Shown in pieces: positions 12,906-23,707 of a DNA stretch of 64,000 nt (position 1 is the stretch's first letter; every line of letters starts with the position of its first letter). The notes beneath the pieces are model-generated. The model did no database searches. It was not told the DNA's origin and saw only the letters and a list, made by a program, of their open reading frames with translations. Source of the stretch: Mycocentrospora acerina (lineage: Eukaryota > Ascomycota > Dothideomycetes > Pleosporales). The stretch spans positions 34,152-98,151 of the forward strand of contig JAKUHH010000129.1 in assembly GCA_022701365.1 (NCBI GenBank). The letters run 5' to 3'. The translations under genes and the position numbers were made by a program.

Positions 12906-14276
12906 TCAATAACGCTCCTCAATCGCATAGGTGCATCGACTCCATTCAGGATTCTCCATCAATCCCTTCAACTCCATATCCGGCAAGCAAACGAGAATAA
13001 GGTAGTCCCCATTAGCCTCCTGAGGGTAGATGTAGAATGTGTTCACCGTCAATCCCAGGTGAGGACGACGTCCGAAGTCCGATTTGCCTAAAACACCGTA
13101 GTCAAAACCATTCACCTTCGCATTCATCATTGAAGAATGACCAACATCTGTTTGTAAATTCATCCCACCAGAGTACAGTAATTGAGTTTTATCAGCAACT
13201 GTGTCGATAAATGTGGCATAAGAGCGAGCCGAGAAGTCATTATTCACGTCGTCAAGATCTTTTCGAAGACGAGTTGCCACAGTAGAGAGAGGCGCGTCGA
13301 TTAGTTCTTGAAAAGTAAGGCGAGAGGGAGAAATGTAAACCATTTGTCCTAGATAACCAGGAGAGACACCAAGAACAGGTCTAGTATCGATGGCGCGATT
13401 GAACTTGGAAATTGTGGAGGGTGCTAATCCAGTCTTTACTCTTACTGAAGCTAGTGCTTTCCAGAATAATGCACAAATAGCGTCATTGGGTGAGATGAAG
13501 GGAACGTCAGAATCGTACCCAACGGGGTCTTCTGCAGCTTTCTTCACTTCTGCAAGCTTGTCTTTTCGGAATAAAAAGTTTTGCCATCTTCCACCAGGAC
13601 GGGCCGGGACAAACTCAGGAGCTGGATCTGGTTTGAGCAGCCAACTGTGGTCGAGTATAGGTTCAAACGGGTCTAGGAGACGAATCACATCGGCTGGGTC
13701 TTGGTTTGCAGCTGCGATTATGTCCTCTGGAAAAGGCTCACCGCGAAGAGCGGCGGATAGTAGCGTGATTATCGTGAAGAGACCAGTACCGTCAACAACA
13801 TTGTGTTGATTTGTGTATGTGAGAAGAAAACCCCCCTTAACAAATGTGACCTGAATCATAGCTGGTGGTGCAGGCCCAATAACTGCGGTATCGTACCGTT
13901 CAGGAAATCCTGGGTACGGGCAAAGGACTTTTCCATCGAGCATGTAAAACGGAGCATTGGCAGCACACATCTCCGGATATGATGGTAAAAGGTCAGTGGC
14001 ATCTTTGATCTTGAGGAGATTGTGAGGCGGAACGTCTGTGGGCCATGGTTCCATACGGATGGTCCCTGAGGTTCCATCGTTATTCTCTGTATGAACGACT
14101 TGTCCAGTAAGCCAGGGAATCGCGTCAAGAATCTTTCCGGTCGCGTCCTTCAGGGCTGAAATAACAATTTCTTGCGTGAGATCATCGCGCCATGGAAATA
14201 GAGCGACACCATGATTGTAGGTCTTCAGCTGGGGAAACTGTCCAAGAACATCGACGCCGCGGGGTAAGCCCGACAT
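12906..14276 (-). CDS. BAHD / trichothecene 3-O-acetyltransferase-like acyltransferase
   Basis: Predicted cytosolic CoA-dependent O-acyltransferase of the transferase family that includes fungal TRI101-type enzymes; it would esterify a hydroxyl of the polyketide, either as a tailoring or a self-protection step. Single exon, 456 aa. The catalytic HxxxD motif is present as HNVVDG, and the N-terminal block VDVLGQFPQLKTY resembles the start of TRI101-type proteins. The second BAHD motif, usually DFGWG, appears as SDFGRR. The Met at 14276 (MSGLPRG) is chosen because the longer open frame to 14309 begins at a TTG codon. It is transcribed divergently from the monooxygenase-MFS gene, sharing a 641-bp intergenic region with three cluster-motif sites. 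Acyl donor and acceptor unknown. Confidence 0.88.
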   Translation of the reverse strand: MSGLPRGVDVLGQFPQLKTYNHGVALFPWRDDLTQEIVISALKDATGKILDAIPWLTGQVVHTENNDGTSGTIRMEPWPTDVPPHNLLKIKDATDLLPSYPEMCAANAPFYMLDGKVLCPYPGFPERYDTAVIGPAPPAMIQVTFVKGGFLLTYTNQHNVVDGTGLFTIITLLSAALRGEPFPEDIIAAANQDPADVIRLLDPFEPILDHSWLLKPDPAPEFVPARPGGRWQNFLFRKDKLAEVKKAAEDPVGYDSDVPFISPNDAICALFWKALASVRVKTGLAPSTISKFNRAIDTRPVLGVSPGYLGQMVYISPSRLTFQELIDAPLSTVATRLRKDLDDVNNDFSARSYATFIDTVADKTQLLYSGGMNLQTDVGHSSMMNAKVNGFDYGVLGKSDFGRRPHLGLTVNTFYIYPQEANGDYLILVCLPDMELKGLMENPEWSRCTYAIEERY

Positions 14277-14917
14277 GTTTTGAAAAAGGGAGATATTGTG
14301 TAGGCTCAATGAGTAGGTTACAACAAGTGCATTAAAATGAGGTGTGCTTGATTTTAGAGAATGCGATGACTACCAACTAAGGTTGATTACTTAAATCTCG
14401 TTAGTTATAGGAGTGCGTGCACGTCTTTCAAAGTGAAAATGTATTTGTGTTCTTTTGTCGCAGTTGATTAATTGAATTTCCTTGAAATACTCCGAACTCC
14501 GACCTTGAATGGACTTTATCGCCGAATTCGAAGTCGCATTGATTTTGGACATTTATTATCGTTATCAAAACATATCAAAGGACATTGTGATTGTCTATTA
14601 AATTCTTTTCAGCGTATTTACGTGACCTTTCTTGACGATGATGTTTGGATGCAGAGTTAATATCGGGTTTGATCGCCCATTGGCTGGGACCTTGAACACG
14701 CTAATACCAGGCATTCAAAACGGATCTTCAATTGTCCCGACATTGCGTCGAGAACCGGCTCGGAGTAACTGGTTACAGTATGGCGCGGTAGCACAGGTAA
14801 CTCGCATGCGAACAGACAGGAGGAGCAAGCTTTCATACTCCCTTTGTCCTGCTGTCTCTTTTTAATCCCTATATTTCTTGCAGTATTGTGTATTGTATTT
14901 CCACGCTTAGATCTATA
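14277..14917. promoter_or_regulatory. Bidirectional promoter with three cluster-motif sites
   Basis: Shared upstream region of the acyltransferase (minus) and monooxygenase-MFS (plus) genes. It contains a tandem pair ACTCCGAACTCCGACC at 14489-14504 and TCGGAGTAA at 14760-14768. The last site is identical to the one before the PKS. Confidence 0.5.
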
Positions 14918-17900
14918 ATGGCGAAATCCAACAATGAAGCCAATGTCATTGACATACCCGATGAGAGCGATTTCGAAGTAGCCATAATCGGCGGTGGCAT
15001 CACTGGGCTGACTCTTGCAATCGGTCTCCTTCGACGCAACATCAAGTTCAAAATCTATGAGCGAGCCCAAAGTTTTCGCGAAATAGGTGCTGGAATTGGG
15101 TTCACTCCTAATGCCGAACGGGCCATGATGGCATTGGATCCGTCCATCCACGCCTCATTCCGAAAAGTCGCAGCTCAAAATGATGAAGATTATTTCTATT
15201 ATCTCGATGGGTACAATTTCGATAAAAATAATCCAGAGCATGAGGAGACAATGCTAAAGTTGTACCTTGGTGAGCGTGGATTTGAGGGATGCCGAAGACA
15301 CGACTTCATGGAAGAACTCGTAAGACTCATTCCAGCAGAATATGTTCAATTTGAGAAGGAACTTGTTTCTGTGACCGAAAAAGGAGAGAACGATCATATA
15401 CATATGTCGTTCCAGGACGGTTCGATTGGTACAGCGGACGTTGGTATGTGTTACAAGTAACCGCACAAGAAATCTGTTAATGAATGACAGTAATTGGTTG
15501 CGATGGTATCCATTCCAAAACGAGAAATTTAATGCTTGGAGATGATCATCCCTCCTGTACACCATCGTACAGTCACAAGTACGCCATAAGGGGTCTCATT
15601 CCAATGGAAAAAGCCAGGGCCGCTCTTGGAGTGTTCAAGACATCAAATCGTGTCATGCACTGCGGGCCAAGTGCGCACGCTTTAACGTTTCCTGTGGCAA
15701 ACAACAAAATTTTGAACGTGGTAGCTTTCGTCACTGATCCCGAAGAATGGTCAGCGCCAAAAGGAAAATTCATTGCACCGGCGACCAAGACCGATGCAAT
15801 CGAAGCGTTCTCAACGTTCAGTCCTGTGGTTCGAAACCTGATGGACTTGTTACCTGAGCAACTTGATAAATGGGCTGTATTCGATACTCGTAGTCACCCT
15901 GTACCTTCATATGTCGCGGGTCGTATCTGCCTCGCAGGTGACGCTGCGCATGCCTCATCACCTCACCACGGTGCCGGTGCAGGATGTGGCATCGAAGACT
16001 CTCTTGCTTTGGCTGTCCTTCTTCAAAGTGTATCCCAGCATCTCAAACAGGATCGTGCTACAGCTGTTCGTGTTGCGCTACAAGCATACAACAACGTGCG
16101 TTACGACCGATCTCAGTGGATTATGGATACCAGTCGAATCATCGGTGACGTTTACGAGTTTCGAGACCCAGACTGCGGTTCAAGTCACGAAAAGATTGCG
16201 CAAGAAATCCACAATCGGTCGCATAAAATCTGGGACTACGATATCAGTGGCATGATGGAAGACGCATTGGACCAATTCGGAAGGGGAATGAAGGAAACGG
16301 CTTCTTTCACGGCCACCGAAACGCCGTCAGAGGGTGAGACTCCACTGGTCGCCGATCCTCCGGCACACAAGCATCTTGAGGGCTTCCCATTGTAAGTAAA
16401 ATCAGGGTATAAAACTCTAAGAAGTATCCTAGCCTCCTTGAAAATATTCCAAGACGTTTGGGACTCAGTCGCCAATCTCAAATTATCCATTTTGTTGGTA
16501 TCATACTAATCCTTTTACTTGCTTATTAGATGGGCTGTAATGATTTCGATGACCGTCATATACTTTTTGATGATGTTGGACATGTCAATCTTGTCTACAG
16601 TGCGTTCTCTTGCGATTTGCCAATATTAACATTTACCCTGACCCATCTTTCAGGCCATCCCCCATATTACCGACGAATTTAATTCACTCCTTGATGTAGG
16701 TTGGTATGGATCTGCCTACCAACTTTGCGCGTAAGTCAACCCAATTCATGTATTAAAATCTTCTACTGACTAGGTTGATAGTGCTTCTTTCCAACCTCTT
16801 ACTGGAAAGATGTACGCTCGACTCAACTCCAAGGTGATCTTCCTAATTTTTTTCGCAATCTTCAATATTGGTTCTGCTCTCTGCGGCGCAGCGCAATCAT
16901 CGGTTATGTTGATCCTTGGACGATGCGTCGCTGGACTTGGAGGAGCCGGACTCATGAATGGAGGTTTCACGATCATCTTTTCCTGCGTTTCTCCCGCAAG
17001 ACGCCCAAGCATGCTCGGATTTTTCATGGCTTGTGAGTAATGAGTAAGCTTCGGATTTTGTTCTCGGCTAATAAGAAAAGTTGGAAATCTTGGATCAGCA
17101 TCTGGACCGCTCATAGGAGGAGCTATAACGCAATATTCAGTCTGGCGCTGGTGTATGCATCTTGAGATCAATAACTTGACGTTCGCTGATAATATTTAGG
17201 TTTTTACATCAATCTTCCTGCCGGAGCTCTCGTTTTTGCTGCCTTGTTGTTTGTAAAGATCCCTGACCACATTGTTAAGCCCCACTGGAAGGTTGTTCTG
17301 AAAAATCCCCTGGACGAGTTTGATTTGATTGGGTTTGGTCTATTTGGGCCAGCGGCTATCATGCTCTTTCTTGTCCTCGACTTTGGTGGAAATCGCTATG
17401 CATGGAATAGTCCAGAGGTCATTGGTCTATTCTGCGGGACTGGCGCCATGTTTGCCATCTTTTGCTTCTGGAACCATCGCAAGGGCGTCTCCGCATTGAT
17501 ACCGTTCTCAATGTTAGGCAGAAAGGTCGTCTGGTCAAGTTGTGCAACGATCTTCATTCTTGCAGGCACAGTCTTTGTGACTGCGTATTACCTTCCTCTC
17601 TATTTTCAAGGTGTAAGGGCCGACACACCATTTGAAAGTGGCTACAACTTCCTTCCTACAATCTTGACTCAAGTAGTCTTTACATTAATGAGTGGAAAGC
17701 TTTGTACGATCCCCTTCATAGATTGATGCCTAATTACTGATAATTTCTTAGTGCAAAGGTTTGGGTATTACCTACCCTTCATCGTTGCCGGCGGGTCGTT
17801 GAACTCAATTGGATCCGGTTTGCTAACAACGGTCTCCGCTTCAACCACTTTGGCAAAGTTGGTAGGCTATCAATTGATCTCTGGAACCGGTAGAGGTCTT

Positions 17901-18331
17901 GCGCTCCCCATGGTAAGTTAAAGTCAGTCAGGATAATCGATTCTTCAAATACTAATATAATGCAGCCAATGATTGCGTTACAAAATTCACTTTTACCTAC
18001 AGAAGTCCCTGTCGCCTTGGCAACCTTTGTTTTTTCTCAGCAAATTGGTGGAGCGTTGATGACAGTAATCGGTCAAACCATTTTCACAAATGCCTTTAAA
18101 GAAAACTTAAAGAGCGATCTTCCAACGCTTGACGCAGCCGAGATTATAGATGCCGGAGTAACGCGTATGAGGGGTCTTGTTAATGCGGAGCAGTTGCCGA
18201 CGTTGCTACAAGCGTACAGTGATGGCATAGGAAGCACATTTTACTTTGGGACCGCCGTGTCGATACTTGGTGTCATTGTAAGTTTCTGGATGGGATGGGT
18301 TGACATAAGACCCAAGCCCAAGACAGGATAG
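14918..18331 (+). CDS. FAD-dependent monooxygenase fused to an MFS (DHA2-type) exporter
   Basis: Nine exons give one 975-aa frame: 14918-15443, 15491-16391, 16530-16599, 16654-16730, 16782-17032, 17081-17152, 17200-17703, 17752-17912, 17966-18331; the summed length is divisible by three and every junction is GT-AG. Residues about 1-440 are a salicylate-hydroxylase-type flavoprotein: Rossmann motif IIGGGITG, DG motif VIGCDGIHS, second FAD motif GDAAH followed by HHGAGAG. After a linker, the second half is an MFS transporter: LDMSILSTAIP (motif D), WYGSAYQL, GRCVAGLGGAG, PLIGGAI and FYINLP, expected 12-14 membrane spans. The MFS half has no own start codon upstream of its first span. If intron 2 (16392-16529) is not spliced, translation stops at TAA 16393 and gives the flavoenzyme alone. 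Each half is a standard cluster component, for ring or chain oxidation and product export. The fusion is inferred from phase and splice sites. Confidence 0.75.
16392..16529 (+). other. Intron whose donor contains the stop codon of the monooxygenase frame
   Basis: The donor GTAAGT (16392-16397) supplies the TAA at 16393-16395 that would end a stand-alone monooxygenase. The acceptor is ttattAG at 16528-16529, with a branch-like actaat near 16504. Splicing joins TT to A to make a Leu codon and continues into TGG-GCT-GTA (WAV), the start of the first MFS span. At 138 nt it is longer than the other introns here (46-77 nt). Confidence 0.6.
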
Positions 18332-19614
18332 TTGGCTTTGTGTGAGCATTCAGAAGAGGCTGCTGTTGCTTTCCATACGATAGAATGTAAAATCAGTCCG
18401 AAGGAGTGTAAGTTCATGATACTTTGGGAAAAACGTACAGCTCCAGTAAAGTAAGACTGTATAGACCAGTTGTTAGTTAGAAGTTTTGGAGTAGTTCGGA
18501 TTTTGCCTAGTTGATCTATTCTTCAGTACAAATGTGCTACTTGATAATATTTTGTTAAAACCATAACACTTTTCACATCAGGATCCTATAATAACGTAGT
18601 TTCTTATTGCGAGAGTCTTTCTCATGCACTAAATATGAATCTTGAACGATCTTAAAGGTCCGAATTAATGTCACATGAAATACGTTTTTGTAGCCGGTGT
18701 TTTCAGCACTTCGTTTGTGACGAGTGTTCCTATGAATTCTTGGATTACGGAGTCTGTTAAAATAAATTCAGATGTGTTTACAAAGCTACTTAATATTGAA
18801 TCATTATCTAAATTAGTTCTATACAATGGATTAACGATGTCTTTGGGTTGCAACCTATCACAATAGACAATGCTTCCTCTCTAACATTTTTAATGTTATC
18901 TCCCAGCCAGCGCAGCTATCGCAAGCAAAAAAGATATTGAGAGGAATGATTATACAGCAATACAATTGATAATGAGGAAGGAAACTTCTAAACGGCGAGA
19001 GGTGGAAGGCACGTAGAAGAGGAAAGGTAGGAAGACAACCTTACACTTTTATCAAAATACGCGTTTAGGGTGTTGATTTTTTATAAAAAAAATTGGTAGC
19101 TTAGCTCGACTTCATACCCTACGTGAGGCCCATCTCTTATAGACGTTAAACCACTTCAACAAATCAATCAATCAATCATTGATTTTGTCCCCGGGATGGT
19201 CGCAGTATTTGGTTGCTACTAGACGGGCGGATTAGCCCCGTCAACATTGAAACTTGCACTCAGTCAGCAAAGAAGTGTAAGTTGTTGCTTAATTACTGCA
19301 TAAATTATGAACATTTTCTTAGAGGGTTTAATGTTTCCTGAGGATCATTAAAAAGAGATACGCTGAAACGATTGAAACTGATGAAATATCGAGCGATGGG
19401 ATCAAAATTTAAAGATCGAAAATTACACAATCCTATCTATTCAAATGTACTCGTATCGAGTGGAGCAAAAACATAATGTCGCTGTAGAAAAGTCACAAAC
19501 AAATACAGATTCAGGGTTGTAATTACCAGAGTCCTGACAGAAATACGAATCTAGCTATTTAGTTCGCTCATCAATTCTTTAAATTTGACCCGTGCTCTAT
19601 AACTACCAAGTCTC
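18332..19614. other. Convergent intergenic region
   Basis: Between two converging genes. AT-rich, with short open frames (for example 18675-18866) that show no domain. A short tandem aatcaatcaatcaatca lies near 19161. Nothing else is recognised. Confidence 0.45.
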
Positions 19615-20307
19615 TCAGGCGACGACTTCTTTTGCTCCACCTGGAGCGGGCTCAGTAATTTCGGCGAAATTTCCAAGCTCCGGATCCTCGACAGGCCTCG
19701 TGCTTCCAGGAGGACCCTTGAAGAGAATTATGACCTCTTCGAAGTACTTATCCGTTTTAGCAAACCACTTCTCGGCCTCATCCTTACCCTCGCCAACTAA
19801 CTTTCCCTCTAAAGCCTTTTCGAATGATTGGAAAAGGTGAAAATGCCTTTCAATTCCAGTGCCGACATTCCAAGCCATTGTAGGTGTTTCCAAGTGTCTA
19901 ATTGCTACAAAGCTGTACAATAGATGTGTCATACCCCAGTCAACGTTCTTGACTTCCTTTGCGATTTGGACGGATTCTGCTTCGCTGAAACCACGTCGAT
20001 GACGTAGGACAAGTTGCTTTGCGCGATAAAGAGATGCTGCCATGATGTCGAGTGCACAATGAAAAGTAAAGTCGGCCTCTGGATCTTGAGTTCGCTGCCA
20101 CTCGTCTGTTGTGCCTTCAACTAGGCCCATTTCGAGAGTATATTGCGCTAGTTGGGCGGTGATGTCCCTAATAGTCCATCGGGGGCCGAAGCGGGAAAGC
20201 TGCTCGATGGTGGCAGGTGGAGGTGGTTCATGGTGAACAGGTGCCACTGCAATCCTACCAGTCGTAGGATTTGCAGGAGTCTCGGGAAAATCGTAAGCAC
20301 CTGACAT
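19615..20307 (-). CDS. Unrecognised 230-aa cluster protein
   Basis: I do not recognise this family. It is a single-exon frame of 230 aa with an ATG at 20307. It has no signal peptide or membrane span. The N-terminus is proline-rich (HHEPPPPAT), the middle is helical-looking with many charged residues (LYRAKQLVLRHRRGFSEAE), and the C-terminus ends PGGAKEVVA. Conserved-looking His/Glu positions (FHCALDIM, ERHFHLF) could suggest a small helical fold or enzyme, but this is speculation. Its promoter holds CGGAGTAT and TCGGAGTTTTTCGG, the same motif as the enzyme genes, and it sits between the fusion and the enoyl reductase, so a role in the same pathway is likely. Codon use matches its neighbours and the frame is intact. 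Confidence 0.72.
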   Translation of the reverse strand: MSGAYDFPETPANPTTGRIAVAPVHHEPPPPATIEQLSRFGPRWTIRDITAQLAQYTLEMGLVEGTTDEWQRTQDPEADFTFHCALDIMAASLYRAKQLVLRHRRGFSEAESVQIAKEVKNVDWGMTHLLYSFVAIRHLETPTMAWNVGTGIERHFHLFQSFEKALEGKLVGEGKDEAEKWFAKTDKYFEEVIILFKGPPGSTRPVEDPELGNFAEITEPAPGGAKEVVA

Positions 20308-20937
20308 GATAAAGAAGATATACTTGAGAGTTGGGTTAAAATTGTTTCTTAAGAGGATAAACTAGCCGATGTAAATAAAAGATATCTATTTCCGTGAGGA
20401 TTATAAGTTTATATGGCATTCTTGTTGCGGAGACGGAGGAGACGGAGTATCTGAATACTTTCGGAGTTTTTCGGTGGCTCTTTGCTTCCCGGGCGGAGAA
20501 AACGACCAGCCCCGCGACAGGCAGGCTTGATTAATATTTAGTAAACTCAAAGAATGTAAATTAATGAATTTTATTCTACTTAAGTAATATTTTCTAAAAG
20601 TTTTAGTGGTTTACGCACTTATCATTCAAAATGATGCGATGCATCATGTAACACAAAAAGATAAAACTTCTCCGCAATCTATCGCCCAATAGAAGTATTG
20701 AACTTAACTGTCTCACGAGTTTGGAATATGACTCCGATTTAAAAATTAGAGAAAAAATTGGACATCTAGATTCCATTGGAGCCTCTACGAGAATCCTCAT
20801 GATGTGTATGTTTTGAAAGTCTAAAATGCCGATAGCTAGCTGAATTTGAAAGTGTATTATTTAAACGGAAGACTAATGTCATGTTTGACGCCTGGCGTAC
20901 CTGAGAGCACACTCCACCAAATACTGTGAAAATTGTT
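20308..20937 (-). promoter_or_regulatory. Upstream region of the 230-aa gene with two motif sites
   Basis: Contains ACGGAGTAT at 20442-20450 and TCGGAGTTTTTCGG at 20461-20474, about 135-165 bp before the ATG at 20307. The part near 20900 is the 3' flank of the enoyl reductase gene. No other gene is seen. Confidence 0.45.
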
Positions 20938-22050
20938 CTATATTAAAACAACCAATTTCTGAGCTGAGACTCCCTTTTTGATGACATCTAACGCCTCCTG
21001 AATTTTTTCCAATCCCGTGCCAACTACATGTGGTTCCGGTGCGCAGATGTACTTCCCTGTGGCCAACGCGTCTGGCAAGAAATGCTCGTAGATCGCGCTT
21101 CCAACCTCATTGGCCATGAGATCGTCCCCCCAGATGAACTTGTAGTCAATATTTTCGTATTTACACTTGAACAATGTTGATACCTTGAACCAAAGAAATC
21201 GTGAAATGAATGAAACCATATTCATCCCTGTGGGCGGAATCTGAGATGGCATGGGGAGAGATGCTTGTGCGATGAATTTGCGTCCGGATGATGCGGCAAT
21301 AATCTGGATGCACGCTTCCATCGAGCCGTCGCCAATGGCAATAGCACCAGCTGATTGTTTTCCCTTGAGTAAATCTATGATTTCCGAGACAGCTGTCACA
21401 CTGTGGTAGTCGAACACGTGGCTTGCTCCCAGATTTCGCACTAATTCGAAATTTTTTGGCGACGCTGTTGTGATGACTTGATATCCCGAAGCGACAGCTA
21501 GCTGAATGGCGTTGCAACCAACACTCGTCGACCCACCCCAAACAAGTAAGACCTCGCCAGTCTTTTCTGGTTTTAGTGAAGGCAATTGCAGTGCCAGGTA
21601 ATCCTTCATATACAGTGCACATGCAGCCGTGGAGAGAGTGAGCGGCAGTACACAAGCACGTTCGTAGCTCAGGCTGTCTGGTATGCCAGACACAAGATTC
21701 TCGCGTAACACAACGTATTCCTGGAAGGAACCTTCGCAGGAACGATTACTACGCTTGTCGATGCTAACCGCATCGCCGAGGACACGGTCGCCGGGTTTAA
21801 AGCGTGAGACATCAGACCCTACTTCTACTACTTCACCTGCGACATCATGTCCGAGGATGAAAGGATATTTTACCCAAGGCATCATATTGTCACCCATGGC
21901 TTGCTTCATGGCCTCGACTGGATTGATCGCAATAGCGGCTGATTTAACAACTATTTCTTTCGGCCCAGGTGATGTATAGGGCGCCTCCTTGACCTCCAAG
22001 GGGAAAACTTGTTTGCCCGCCAACCAAGCGGCTCTATTAGTAGGTGCCAT
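20938..22050 (-). CDS. Medium-chain dehydrogenase/reductase, LovC/ToxD-like enoyl reductase
   Basis: Predicted NADPH-dependent C=C reductase of the zinc-binding-dehydrogenase superfamily, in the group that includes the trans-acting enoyl reductases of fungal PKS clusters. Single exon, 370 aa, the usual length. N-terminal GroES-like half (PGPKEIVVKSAAIAINP, LGHDVAGEVVEVG, FKPGDRV), then a Rossmann half with the dinucleotide motif VWGGSTSVGCNAIQ near residue 170 and a C-terminal GLEKIQEALDVIKKG. It lacks a clear structural zinc cysteine cluster, as expected for this enoyl reductase group. The PKS carries its own ER domain, so this enzyme either supplements it or reduces a later intermediate. 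The upstream region holds TCGGAGTAA at 22449-22457. Family firm, exact role inferred. Confidence 0.9.
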   Translation of the reverse strand: MAPTNRAAWLAGKQVFPLEVKEAPYTSPGPKEIVVKSAAIAINPVEAMKQAMGDNMMPWVKYPFILGHDVAGEVVEVGSDVSRFKPGDRVLGDAVSIDKRSNRSCEGSFQEYVVLRENLVSGIPDSLSYERACVLPLTLSTAACALYMKDYLALQLPSLKPEKTGEVLLVWGGSTSVGCNAIQLAVASGYQVITTASPKNFELVRNLGASHVFDYHSVTAVSEIIDLLKGKQSAGAIAIGDGSMEACIQIIAASSGRKFIAQASLPMPSQIPPTGMNMVSFISRFLWFKVSTLFKCKYENIDYKFIWGDDLMANEVGSAIYEHFLPDALATGKYICAPEPHVVGTGLEKIQEALDVIKKGVSAQKLVVLI

Positions 22051-22627
22051 TATTGAGGCAGAGATCGTTGATACGCTGGAAGATGTAGCTATCTGTATGG
22101 TTTTCCTAGTTTCGTGAAATGAAAGTGTCGTAACACGCTACTGAGGAGTTGAAAGAAAGCTCTTGTCGTGGGTGAAATGTACGCGGGAAGATATTAATAT
22201 AGAATCCCGTCCTGCCTGATGTAGTAATAGAGCAAAGCGATGCTCCTTCTGCGATTTTAACGATAACAGAAAATGATGTTTTCAGCAGGAAGCTGTTTCA
22301 AGGGCTTGAAGCAGCGGAGAGATTGGCTATCTATGTTCTGATTTTCAAAGAAGGGTAGATTTGTACTTCTAGATACAGAAACGGTGTGGATAATGATCAG
22401 CGCTAGTGCCCTTCTACCTAGCGTAAACGAATAGACCTAGGCGGCTCGTCGGAGTAACTTTGCTTTTTGCCGGACTTTAAGACTCGCCGCATCCGTACTC
22501 AAATTTAGCGCCTATTATGAATCATTGGTTGTCGCATAATGATACTACATTTGGAGATTCTTTTTAGCCAGGATTAGCTCCACGATCTCATGCATACCAT
22601 CACTTACTCGCAACGCGTCATAATTTT
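22051..22627 (-). promoter_or_regulatory. Upstream region of the enoyl reductase with cluster motif
   Basis: GTCGGAGTAA at 22448-22457 and GCCGGAC at 22469-22475 lie about 400 bp before the enoyl reductase ATG. The remainder is AT-rich; its far end is the 3' flank of the reductase gene. Confidence 0.45.
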
Positions 22628-23707
22628 TCATAGCCCTAGATACAATTTGTACATGTTGACCGTTTCCACAACAGTGTCTTCCAGCCGAGCGAATTCTTTA
22701 CCAATCAGTGCCCTCGCCCTCACCGCATCGACCTTGTACACCCCACCATTGGGATATCCCGTAATGTCCCATTTGTCTCTCCCTGGTAGCCTATTGCGAA
22801 GCTCTGGAAACTTTTCGTAAATAATTTTCAGTATATCCTTATTGCAAAGCTGCTCTGAAGATGTGAGAAAGATTCGTTCACCAGCGAAATTTTCATCCTC
22901 CATAGCCCTCACATGTGCAAGAGCAGCGTCTTTTACATCGATCCATGTATAAAGCCCAGTAGGCAAGGCTTTACCATCAAGAAGAGCGCCAAACACACCA
23001 TTAGAAGCGTTCGGTGCGTCTAACGGGTAACCAGGGTACTTGACCATTGGCCCGAAAATTCCAGGAGGAGTGAGGGTTGTGAGTGAAAACTTAGGCTTTT
23101 TGATCTCCATAAACTCCCACGCCGCGCGCTCCGCAAATGTTTTGCTGCCGCGATATCCAGGAATCCAGCTTGAGTTATCCAGTGATTCCTCAAGTGTAAT
23201 GGGATTCCAGTCCAATGCAGTATAAGTATGCTCTGGCCAATCGCCCTGAGAAGGATCGAGCAGAGCAGCAATGGACGATACATAAACCACTCGCTTCACA
23301 GAAGGCGCTAAACGAGCTACAGAGGATAGTATTCCTGTTGTGCCAATGATAGCTGGATCTAATAGTTCTTTTTGTACATCTTTGCAACTGCGGACGTTGG
23401 GGCTAGCTGTGTGGATCACTGCGTCTAAAGGAGGAGTTGCCTGAACGGCAGAATCAAAGGAACCATGTTGAGCAATATCTGGTACTATAGCAAAGTCGAG
23501 CTGATCTGTTCCAAGTTTAGGATATAGAGCTTTGATACGGTCCACTCTTTCTTGATTGCGAACGGTCGTAACTACAGTATGGCTGCAAGAATAATTGTTA
23601 GCATTGTGTAACATTTGCTTGAGTAGGATGTTCTACCCGCGTTCAAGGAGAGTGTTAAGTATATGAGCGGCTAGAAATCCATTACCTCCGGTAAGGAGTA
23701 CACGCAT
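22628..23707 (-). CDS. NAD(P)-dependent reductase of the extended SDR family (dihydroflavonol-reductase/aldehyde-reductase type)
   Basis: Predicted carbonyl reductase of the NAD-dependent epimerase/dehydratase (GRE2/DFR-like) family; it would reduce a ketone or aldehyde of the pathway product. Two exons on the minus strand, 23707-23637 and 23582-22628, joined across a 54-nt intron, give 341 aa. Exon 1 is needed: it supplies Met and the nucleotide-binding motif LLTGGNGFLAAH, continuing GHTVVTTVR. The catalytic Tyr-Lys pair is YRGSK; VVYVSSIAAL supplies the Ser. DAVIHTASP and TPPGIFGP are typical family blocks. It is the last clear enzyme of the cluster, with a palindromic motif 200 bp upstream. 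Family firm; substrate unknown. Confidence 0.9.
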
